64,000 nucleotides of DNA, from contig NZ_VIQT01000003.1 in NCBI RefSeq assembly GCF_010206195.1, positions 62,001 to 126,000 of the forward strand, written 5' to 3'. The translations under genes and the position numbers were made by a program. This document shows, piece by piece, positions 17,799 through 24,781 of this stretch. The notes below the pieces were generated by a model. The model was not told where the DNA came from. It ran no database searches and saw only the letters and a program-made list of their open reading frames with translations. Each line of letters starts with the position of its first letter. Positions within the stretch are counted from its first letter, which is position 1. This DNA comes from Anaerotruncus colihominis (lineage in GTDB: Bacteria > Bacillota > Clostridia > Oscillospirales > Ruminococcaceae).

Positions 17799-18350
17799 AT
17801 GATTGTTATTGCCGCGGGCGGTGAAAACCGGCGCCTGCGCGAATTGCTGCGCAGCGCAGGCGCGCTTTCAATGCTGTGCACGGACGCCGCGCAGGCGTCT
17901 TTTTGTGGAGACGGGCCAGACTTGATTTTTCTTTCAGCGCGCACGCCGCTGCGTATCTCCTGTGAAAACGCGGCGCTCATCGCACGGCGCGGCGCCGGCT
18001 TGCCCACAGGAATCGATTGTGAAAAACAGGTAGCCGTCGTCGACAGCGCCGACGCCGCTGTACGGGAGCATTTGGCGCGCAGGCGTCTGCCTGCAATCAC
18101 CTGTGGGCTGTCTGGAGTTGATACGCTCACATTATCCTCTCTGACAGCGGACAGCGCAATGATTGCTTTGCAGCGGCAAATTACGGCTTTTGACGGCACA
18201 GAAACAGACCCATTCGAATTACCTGTTTTATTTTCGCAACATATAGAACCGTTCGACCTGCTTGCCGCCGCGGCCATCTTTTGCCTGATGGGGCGGCGCA
18301 GCCCACTTTCCGGATTGTCCGTTTGGCGGATCGCTTCGGGCAACGGTTGA
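17799..18350 (+). CDS. Conserved-looking protein of unknown function
   Basis: A 183-residue protein beginning MIVIAAGGENRRLRELLRSA. It is not assigned to a named family. The segment ITCGLSGVDTLTLSSLTADSAMIALQR followed by LPVLFSQHIEPFDLLAAAAIFCLMG has the alternating pattern of a real globular protein, and I judge this strand more credible than the longer antisense frame. The start is uncertain; an ATG seven codons earlier exists. It precedes the spore-protein gene on the same strand. Confidence 0.55.
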   Translation: MIVIAAGGENRRLRELLRSAGALSMLCTDAAQASFCGDGPDLIFLSARTPLRISCENAALIARRGAGLPTGIDCEKQVAVVDSADAAVREHLARRRLPAITCGLSGVDTLTLSSLTADSAMIALQRQITAFDGTETDPFELPVLFSQHIEPFDLLAAAAIFCLMGRRSPLSGLSVWRIASGNG

Positions 18351-18377
18351 TTTTGGTTATGCGCGCAGGAATTAACA

Positions 18378-18407
18378 ATCATAATCCTGTAGAGCAAAAC
18401 CATACTA
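18378..18407 (+). promoter_or_regulatory. Forespore (sigma-G/F-like) promoter of the SASP gene
   Basis: The -10 box CATACTA (18401-18407) is an exact match to the sigma-G -10 consensus. The hexamer ATCATA (18378-18383), 17 bases upstream, is a partial match to the -35 element. Forespore expression is what SASP genes need. Confidence 0.65.
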
Positions 18408-18467
18408 TTACTGCAAACGCAAACAACAAATTTCGATTTGAAAAGAAAATTAAGGAGTGTATCTAAC

Positions 18468-18662
18468 ATGACCAGTTCCAATAATCCTGTTGTCCCGCAG
18501 GCCCGCGAGGCTCTTGATAAGTTCAAAATGGAAGCCGCCCGTGAAGTCGGCGTTAACCTCAAGCAGGGCTACAACGGCGATCTGACCTCTCGTGAAGCCG
18601 GTTCTGTCGGCGGCCAGATGGTCAAGAAGATGATCGAGGCGTACGAGAACTCCATGAAGTAA
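18468..18662 (+). CDS. Alpha/beta-type small acid-soluble spore protein
   Basis: A 64-residue DNA-binding protein that coats and protects spore DNA. Typical segments are NNPVVPQAREALDKFKMEAARE, which contains the GPR protease cleavage region, and GYNGDLTSREAGSVGGQMVKKMIE. AAGGAG lies ten bases before the chosen ATG. It is a single gene with a forespore-type promoter and a strong terminator. Its presence shows the organism forms, or descends from, endospore formers. Confidence 0.95.
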   Translation: MTSSNNPVVPQAREALDKFKMEAAREVGVNLKQGYNGDLTSREAGSVGGQMVKKMIEAYENSMK

Positions 18663-18691
18663 ATTCCCCTTTATGAAAGGGAATGATAAAG

Positions 18692-18725
18692 AACGCGCGG
18701 GCAATCGCCCGCGCGTTCTTTTTTT
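18692..18725. terminator. Terminator between ssp and modC
   Basis: Stem GAACGCGCGGGC/GCCCGCGCGTTC with a four-base loop, followed by TTTTTT on the plus strand. It also ends just at the stop of the convergent modC, so it may serve both. Confidence 0.85.
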
Positions 18726-19761
18726 AGCCTTCCCGCAGTACCAGCACATCCTCCGGTAAAACCGCCAGATGATCCGGCACGCCTGCGTATGCGTGTTTCC
18801 CGATCTTCCACCAGATTTTTTCAGACGCCGCACCAGCTGCGCGAAAGAGCACGTTCCATTCAAACGGTCCCTCCGACGCGCCGCAATTTTCAATTGCAAT
18901 CAGGTTTGGCGCATACGCGTCAGAAGGAGGGAAAAACGAATGCGCGCGCACGCCGACATGGCTTACATCATCCGGAACCGGATCGGCCGTATCGAGCGAA
19001 ATTCTCCAGTCAAGCGCCTCCACGCGGTGCGCGCCTTCTTTTTTTGCACGCGAAATATTTTTGCATCCGGTCAGGCGCGCCACCTGCACAAGCCCTGGCG
19101 CACGGAACAGCTCCTTTGTGCCGCCATGCGCGATTGGGCGGCCGGCGTCCATCACAATCAGCTCGCCGCACAGGCGGTACGCCTCGTCGCGGCTGTGTGT
19201 GACCAGCACGGCGTCCTTTCCATAGCTTTCCAAAAGCTCGAGAACCTGCATCTGCATTTGTTCCCTCAGGTGCGCATCCAGCGCGGAAAACGGTTCGTCA
19301 AACAAGAGCACGTCCGGTTCGCTTGCCAGCATACGCGCAAGCGCCGCACGCTGTTGCTGCCCGCCGGAAAGTTGGCCCGGATACCGCCCGCCAAGTCCTT
19401 TCAGGTGAAAGCGTGCGAGAAGCTCCTCAACCGCCTGCTCCCGGCCCTTCTTTTCGCCATGCATACCGCAGACAATATTTTCGGTCACGGTCATGTGTGG
19501 AAACAGCGCATAATTTTGGAACAGGTAGCCCACGCGCCGTTTCTGCGGGGGAAGGTTCAACCGCACGGACGAATCGTACAGCACACGGCCGTTGACCACA
19601 ACGCGTCCCGCGTCCGGGCGCTCAATTCCCGCAATACACCGCAGCGTCATGCTCTTGCCGCATCCCGACGCCCCCAAAATTCCAAGGCAGCCGCCATGTG
19701 TTGTGAACCCGGTTTCCAGCGAAAAGCCGCGGAACCGTTTTTGTATGGCGGCTTCAATCAT
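18724..19761 (-). CDS. modC: Molybdate ABC transporter ATP-binding protein
   Basis: A 345-residue ATPase of the molybdate importer with Walker A GASGCGKS at 30-37, signature LSGGQQQR, Walker [20 protein letters not shown], and a C-terminal domain of about 110 residues where ModC proteins carry a MOP/TOBE-like regulatory fold. Its ATG overlaps the modB stop. It is the last gene of the mod operon. Confidence 0.9.
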   Translation of the reverse strand: MIEAAIQKRFRGFSLETGFTTHGGCLGILGASGCGKSMTLRCIAGIERPDAGRVVVNGRVLYDSSVRLNLPPQKRRVGYLFQNYALFPHMTVTENIVCGMHGEKKGREQAVEELLARFHLKGLGGRYPGQLSGGQQQRAALARMLASEPDVLLFDEPFSALDAHLREQMQMQVLELLESYGKDAVLVTHSRDEAYRLCGELIVMDAGRPIAHGGTKELFRAPGLVQVARLTGCKNISRAKKEGAHRVEALDWRISLDTADPVPDDVSHVGVRAHSFFPPSDAYAPNLIAIENCGASEGPFEWNVLFRAAGAASEKIWWKIGKHAYAGVPDHLAVLPEDVLVLREG

Positions 19762-20441
19762 GGCTTCTCCTTCCTTCCGTGACGATTTTCCCGCATGGTA
19801 AAATAGTTCATCGCCACGACGACAGCGAACGATATCGCCACGATAATCGCCACATAACCATATGCCGATTCCATGTCCCCCGCGGCCACCGCTGAATAGA
19901 CGGCCAGCGGCAATGTGCGTGTTTTTCCGGCGATGTTTCCAGCGATCATGGCAGTGGCGCCAAATTCCCCCAGCCCGCGTGCAAACGACAGCACGCCGCC
20001 CGACGCGACGCCCGGCAGCGCCATCGGCATGACAACACGCCAGAAAATGCGGCCCTCCGGCATTCCAAGCGTGCGCGCCGCGTCGACCATATTGCGGTCC
20101 ACCTGTTCAAACGCGCCGCGCGCCGACCGGTACATCAGAGGAAAAGAGATTACAACAGCCGCGATCACGGTCGCGCTCCATGAAAAAGCGATTTTCACCC
20201 CGAAATAATCAAGAAAGAACTGGCCGACCGGCCGTTTGACGCCGAAGATATACAACAGAAAAAAGCCGGCCACCGTCGGGGGCAACACAAGCGGCAGCGT
20301 CAAAACGCCGTCGAGCACCATGCGGAGCCGGGCGCTGCGCAACCCGACAACGAGCCGCGCGCAGAATACCCCAAGAAAAAACGTCGCCAGGATTGACACG
20401 GCGGCAGTTTTCATCGAAATGAGAATCGGTGATACGTCCAT
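19758..20441 (-). CDS. modB: Molybdate ABC transporter permease
   Basis: A 227-residue inner-membrane protein with five or six membrane segments and the EAA loop VDAARTLGMPEGRIFWRVVMPMALPG, typical of ModB. It follows modA by 27 bases and overlaps modC. It forms the channel for molybdate (or tungstate) with ModA and ModC. Confidence 0.92.
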   Translation of the reverse strand: MDVSPILISMKTAAVSILATFFLGVFCARLVVGLRSARLRMVLDGVLTLPLVLPPTVAGFFLLYIFGVKRPVGQFFLDYFGVKIAFSWSATVIAAVVISFPLMYRSARGAFEQVDRNMVDAARTLGMPEGRIFWRVVMPMALPGVASGGVLSFARGLGEFGATAMIAGNIAGKTRTLPLAVYSAVAAGDMESAYGYVAIIVAISFAVVVAMNYFTMRENRHGRKEKP

Positions 20442-20468
20442 ATGGCCGCCCCCTTTTGTTTCATATCC

Positions 20469-21317
20469 TTATACGTTCGGCGAGAAGCCGTATTCCTCAA
20501 AGACAGCGAGCGCCTCGTCGGACGCAAGAAAATCGGCAAACAGCTTCGCCTCCTCGGGATGCGCCGAATTGGCGGCGACGCCGACCGGATAGATGACCTT
20601 TTCGGCCAGGCTGCCGTCGGGCGCTTGGGCCACAACACGCACCTTGTCGGTGGTTGCAGCGTCCGTCGCATAGACGACGCCGGCGTCCGCGCTGCCCTCG
20701 GCAATCCAGTTAAGCACCTCGGTCACGTTTGTGCCAAGGCTCATTTTCGCCGAAACAGCATCCCACAGCTCCAGGTTTGTCAGCGCCTCTTTTGCATACT
20801 GGCCGGCGGGGACGCTCTCAGGATCGCCGATCGCGACCATGTCAGCGCTTGCGATGTCCTCAAACGCGGAGAACTTCTCAGAGCCGGCCGGTTCGATCAG
20901 GACAATCTTGTTTTCCAAAAGCTCGACGATCGAATCGGAAGCCATCAGCCCCTCGTCGTTGAGCGCGTTCATCTGCTTCATAGCCGCGGACATAAACACA
21001 TCGGCCTCAAGCCCCTCCTCAATCTGGGTCTGGAGCTTGCCGGAGCTGTCATATGTTCCCTCAACCGTGATCCATGGGTACTGATCCTGGAACATCGGGA
21101 TCAGCTGTTCCGTATAGGAATATTCCAGGCTGGCCGCCGCTGCGACAAGGATCGTCACAGGCTCCTTGTCCGTTTGGGCCTGTGAGGAGGACGCTGTCGA
21201 TGAGGCCGCCGCGGGCGCCTGCGAAGAAGTGCCGGACGCCTGCTTCATCCCGCACCCGCCGAGCGCAGCCGCTGTGACCAGCGCCATAAAGCCTGCCAAT
21301 ACTGCTTTTTTCATCAT
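20469..21317 (-). CDS. modA: Molybdate-binding lipoprotein
   Basis: A 282-residue periplasmic-type binding protein anchored through a lipobox (LGGCG) near residue 22, followed by a Ser/Ala/Gln linker. The mature region shows ModA features: VTILVAAAASLEYSYTEQLIPMF at the start and GSADAGVVYATDAA near the end. AGGAGG precedes two adjacent ATGs. It follows the regulator-like fusion gene by 21 bases. Confidence 0.93.
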   Translation of the reverse strand: MMKKAVLAGFMALVTAAALGGCGMKQASGTSSQAPAAASSTASSSQAQTDKEPVTILVAAAASLEYSYTEQLIPMFQDQYPWITVEGTYDSSGKLQTQIEEGLEADVFMSAAMKQMNALNDEGLMASDSIVELLENKIVLIEPAGSEKFSAFEDIASADMVAIGDPESVPAGQYAKEALTNLELWDAVSAKMSLGTNVTEVLNWIAEGSADAGVVYATDAATTDKVRVVAQAPDGSLAEKVIYPVGVAANSAHPEEAKLFADFLASDEALAVFEEYGFSPNV

Positions 21318-21338
21318 CCGTTCCCTCCTGTTTGCTTT

Positions 21339-22268
21339 TTATGATTCCTGTGCCGCAAACAATTCCTCGAATACCTCTTGGACCAATGCCCGGCTGCGGC
21401 TCTCCAGCAGCCTGAATTTTTCCAGCAGCGCGCGGCCATCCGGCGTCAGCTGCGCTGCGCCGCCATTTTTGCCGCCCTGCTGCCGCGCGACCATCACCCG
21501 CGCCGTCTCCTCCTCCAGCACGGACAGCATCTTCCAGCCCTTGCTGTAGGAAACGCCCATCCGGCCGCACGCCAGCCTTACGGAACCTGTTTCATCGATC
21601 AGTGTCAAAAGCTGCGCCACACCCGGCCCGAAAAATGCCTGCTCGCGCATCAGACGCACCTTGATATCTGGATACAGCCGCGCGCGGTTATGACGTTCAA
21701 GCTGCTGCGCAACGTCTGCTTCACGCGCTAAATTAAACAGTACGCCGCTGTCGTCCACTGGCAAAAAAACGCGTCTGTCCGCTAACCGCCGCAGCGCCCC
21801 GCGCAGCCCACCGCCGCCCTCATAGGCCAGAATGCGCGGCGCCAGCCTGGATGCAAGCAGCAGCGGATGGCCCGGACGCCCTTCATAAAGCGGGTTGACG
21901 ACCTGTCCATCCGACGCCATCAACGCGCGCACCGTCTTTACGGTGAACAGCGGCACATCGACCGGCGCGATGAAGATACGCTCACATTTATCTGCAAGAT
22001 ATGAAAGCCCCGTCCGCACAAGCGAGAACATCTGCTCTGGTCCGCCGTCGGGCGGGCTTAGACAGATCGCGCCCATGCGCGCGGTATTTTTTTCAAGCGC
22101 CTGTCTGTTTTCCTGCTGTGAAACAAGCACAATACGGTCGACGCCCGCATGGCGGAAGGTGTCAACCATACGCTGCGCCACGGAAACCGAACCCAGCTTT
22201 TCAAGCGGCCTGGTCAGTTCCCCCTGAGAGGTTGTCCCATCCGCGACGATCATCGCGCCCGTTCCCAT
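21339..22268 (-). CDS. MocA-like nucleotidyltransferase fused to a ModE-type DNA-binding domain
   Basis: A two-domain protein of 309 residues. Residues 1-195 resemble the MobA/MocA nucleotidyltransferase fold (FIAPVDVPLFT, GRPGHPLLL), but the N-terminal glycine-rich nucleotide loop is degenerate (VADGTTSQGELTRP). Residues 215-300 match the ModE winged helix (GSVRLACGRMGVSYSKGWKML). AAAGGAGG lies seven bases before the ATG. Heading the mod operon, it probably regulates molybdate uptake, and may also act in molybdopterin cofactor maturation. Confidence 0.85.
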   Translation of the reverse strand: MGTGAMIVADGTTSQGELTRPLEKLGSVSVAQRMVDTFRHAGVDRIVLVSQQENRQALEKNTARMGAICLSPPDGGPEQMFSLVRTGLSYLADKCERIFIAPVDVPLFTVKTVRALMASDGQVVNPLYEGRPGHPLLLASRLAPRILAYEGGGGLRGALRRLADRRVFLPVDDSGVLFNLAREADVAQQLERHNRARLYPDIKVRLMREQAFFGPGVAQLLTLIDETGSVRLACGRMGVSYSKGWKMLSVLEEETARVMVARQQGGKNGGAAQLTPDGRALLEKFRLLESRSRALVQEVFEELFAAQES

Positions 22269-22323
22269 CTGCGCTCCTCCTTTCCGCAATGGACTTGTTT
22301 TTAAAAATAATTCCATTGAAAGC

Positions 22324-22352
22324 AGTATATCACACTTTTTCAAGCCCGGCAA
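22324..22352 (-). promoter_or_regulatory. Promoter of the mod operon
   Basis: Minus-strand -35 TTGCCG (22347-22352), 17-base spacer, -10 TATACT (22324-22329), about 55 bases before the fusion gene. Confidence 0.55.
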
Positions 22353-22380
22353 GCACTATTTTTTTGTGACCGGTATACAA

Positions 22381-22410
22381 AAAACAGGAGGCCCCAAAGC
22401 CTCCTGTTTT
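22381..22410 (-). terminator. Terminator after the membrane protein gene
   Basis: Stem AAAACAGGAGGC/GCCTCCTGTTTT directly after the stop codon, followed by TTTGTATACC on the minus strand. Confidence 0.8.
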
Positions 22411-22411
22411 C

Positions 22412-23095
22412 CTAGCGCCGCTCCAGCATCGCGAGCGCGCGGTCGCGTATCTCCATATCAAAAAAGCCCATCGCCTGCTCCGGCAGCTTGGCTTTAGGCG
22501 TTTGGAAAAAGCCGATGGTATACAGCGTATAGTAATGGATCCTGCGCGTATTTCCCGAGCGCGTCGTCGCGGTGCGCTTTTCCTCATCCGGACGGATTTC
22601 CCACACATCCGCCAGCCGGACCACGATATACGCCGGGCTTCCGCCCCGCATACAGGCGTAATGCTGCGTACGCGCAAACCAGGCCGGCGTATGATTGGAC
22701 CCAGGCCCGACCATTTCAAAGCCAAACGACCGGGATGGGTCGCCAGCGGCGGCGATCATCTCCCGCGCAAAGACCTCGCGCTCCGCGTCGTCGGAAATCA
22801 GCGTGCCGACGGCTTTTTGAGCCTTACGCACAAAGCGCGCCGGGCTTAATCCCGGCAGCAGGATCGCAAAATAGATCAGCAGCACCACAGCCGCTGCAAA
22901 CACGCCCCCAAGCGCGCCGTAAAGCGCATCTTCGGCGCCGCCTCCACCGATGGCCGCCAGCCCCGCGAGCAATCCGGCCGAGCCGATCACCGTAAGCGGC
23001 ACAATCATGCGCAGGCTGCGTGCAAGCACCTTTGCCTTGTAGCTTCGCATCCATTCATATTCACCAGCCAACCATGTCTCAAATGCACTCTGCAC
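22412..23095 (-). CDS. Membrane protein of unknown function
   Basis: A 227-residue protein. Two hydrophobic segments (LRMIVPLTVIGSAGLLAGLAAI and ALGGVFAAAVVLLIYFAILLPG) lie near residues 30-90, followed by a soluble domain of about 130 residues with YIVVRLADVWEIRPDEE and a Tyr-rich stretch. I do not recognise a characterised family. A GTG start is chosen because GGAGG is seven bases upstream. It overlaps the end of no gene and follows the DUF1848 gene by 22 bases, so the two are probably co-transcribed. Confidence 0.75.
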   Translation of the reverse strand: MQSAFETWLAGEYEWMRSYKAKVLARSLRMIVPLTVIGSAGLLAGLAAIGGGGAEDALYGALGGVFAAAVVLLIYFAILLPGLSPARFVRKAQKAVGTLISDDAEREVFAREMIAAAGDPSRSFGFEMVGPGSNHTPAWFARTQHYACMRGGSPAYIVVRLADVWEIRPDEEKRTATTRSGNTRRIHYYTLYTIGFFQTPKAKLPEQAMGFFDMEIRDRALAMLERR

Positions 23096-23117
23096 AAATG
23101 TTCCTCCCCCACTGTGT

Positions 23118-24053
23118 CTATTGATCCTCAAAGAGTGAAAGCTGGTCCATGCGCTGTGGCTGCAAGGACCGTTTTCGTATTTCGTCCGACTGCAACGGAC
23201 GGCCGATGAGCAGCGGCGAAAGCGGATCGTGCAGGGCGGCGTTTTTCACAGCCGCACCGGGCATTGTCGCATAACAATATACACATCCGTTTTGACAGGA
23301 ATCATATGCCCCGACATCAACGCTCTCAAGGCACCGGCAGGCTGGCCGCTGGTTTTGGTCGGCGCGCGCGCCGATCGGACAGCCCGTCGCCCGTTCAATA
23401 AGCGCGCGATCGATGCACGCGCCCGGCAAAATACCATATGCGCTGAAATCGCCCTGCTCGGCGCAGGTATACAGCGCGATGCCGCGCGCCTGCGCAAGTT
23501 CGGCAAATCCATGTGCAAGCGCCTGCTGATCAGATTTTAATACAGGTTTGACAATGCCGCCGCGCCGTTTATAGATGTCGACAAAGCTGAACACACACCG
23601 CTCTGTAAAACCCGCTATCCGCTCGCACATGCGCCCGAACGCCTCGATATGCCATGAAACGGGATGCGCCGGGTCCACGACAACGGGATCGTACCGCCAG
23701 ACAACACGCGCCGCGCCAAGCGTATCGGACAACCGTAAAAACGCCTCCACAAGCGCCTGCTTCGGCGGGAGGTTTTGTTCCAGCTCCGGGCCGTATGGCG
23801 TCAGTGTATACTGTACATAAAACGGGAAGCCCATCGCGCCGATCTGCGGGAACGACGCCTCCATCGGGATCGGATTTTTCGTCCAGAATACGATACAATC
23901 GACCACATCAGGCGTAAGCGGCACATGGAAAACACGATGCGCGCTGTAAGTGCTGCGCACAAGGGCATATCCTGCATACAGCCGCTGCATCATCCAAGCG
24001 CTGTAGAAAGCCGGAATATCCGTGCGCCGGCTCGCACTGACAATCACAGACAC
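23118..24053 (-). CDS. DUF1848 family protein (radical-SAM-like cysteine cluster)
   Basis: A 311-residue protein of the DUF1848 family, recognised from MSVIVSASRRTDIPAFYSAWMM at the start, DCIVFWTKNP, and the C-terminal cysteine motif CRCLESVDVGAYDSCQNGCVYCYA. The CxxxCxxC spacing suggests an iron-sulfur cluster as in spore photoproduct lyase-like proteins. The biochemical role is not known. It has a clean start and lies just upstream of the membrane protein gene. Confidence 0.85.
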   Translation of the reverse strand: MSVIVSASRRTDIPAFYSAWMMQRLYAGYALVRSTYSAHRVFHVPLTPDVVDCIVFWTKNPIPMEASFPQIGAMGFPFYVQYTLTPYGPELEQNLPPKQALVEAFLRLSDTLGAARVVWRYDPVVVDPAHPVSWHIEAFGRMCERIAGFTERCVFSFVDIYKRRGGIVKPVLKSDQQALAHGFAELAQARGIALYTCAEQGDFSAYGILPGACIDRALIERATGCPIGARADQNQRPACRCLESVDVGAYDSCQNGCVYCYATMPGAAVKNAALHDPLSPLLIGRPLQSDEIRKRSLQPQRMDQLSLFEDQ

Positions 24054-24206
24054 GCCTCCAGGCCGCGCGCTGCATAGCGCGCGGCCTGTTGTTTTCGATT
24101 ATTCAGATAATTGCAAAACGTCTGTCCCGCATACGACAGGATCATTTCGTCAGGATCTGTTTTTGTCCATATACGGCTGCACGCCAGGTTCTGGCCATCC
24201 GCCCGA

Positions 24207-24513
24207 TCAGGCTTCTTTATAGGCGCCGTCGTACAGGCAGCAATCGTCCCAGATGGACACATCGGAACGGTCAAAGTTCTGCATGGAAAGCGACATGTAT
24301 TTCGGGGAAGCCGGCCCGTTGAGCGTACATGAACCGATCTGCTGCCCGTTGATATAATAAGTGATCGTGCTGCCCCGGCAGGTGATGTTGAGCGTTTTCC
24401 AGTTCTCATCCGCGGAGATATTCGCCTGTTACAGCTAAAGCGGCCGAAACACCCGCGGATACGGCCATTGCAGCGGCCATCGCCAAACACACCGCACCGT
24501 AGCCCTTTTGCAT
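24207..24513 (-). pseudogene. Broken secreted protein gene (signal peptide plus truncated lectin-like domain)
   Basis: AAAGGA lies before an ATG encoding a clear signal peptide, MQKGYGAVCLAMAAAMAVSA. The frame stops after 37 codons. In another frame immediately downstream, about 68 codons read NISADENWKTLNITCRGSTI and TYYINGQQIG to DVSIWDDCCLYDGAYKEA, which looks like the last strands of a concanavalin/LamG-like or glycan-binding domain. A large internal deletion plus frameshift would explain this arrangement. Confidence 0.65.
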
Positions 24514-24781
24514 CCTGATCGTCCTTTCCAATTTTGCATAAACGCACAGTACACTACGTTTCAGTATACCGCTGCCAGACAGAAAAATCAACCATTTTGC
24601 ACATTGTGGTACGGTTGACTTGTTACCATTCATCCATTAGAATATAATTAGGTATTTTTTCCTGAATCGCCGCATCAATTTCCCCAAAATGCGGCACTGT
24701 ATCAACAGCGGACAATGTCCGCGCACACAAAAAAAGATCATCCCCATACAGAACAGAGAGAATTAAGGAGAGGGCGTCACA

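Noticed and set aside
17738-18562. A 274-codon minus-strand frame overlapping the unknown gene at 17799 and the SASP start
   Set aside because: It runs across the forespore promoter and the spore-protein start; the translation is Ser/Arg-rich with no domain. The plus-strand frame looks more protein-like, though the choice is not certain.
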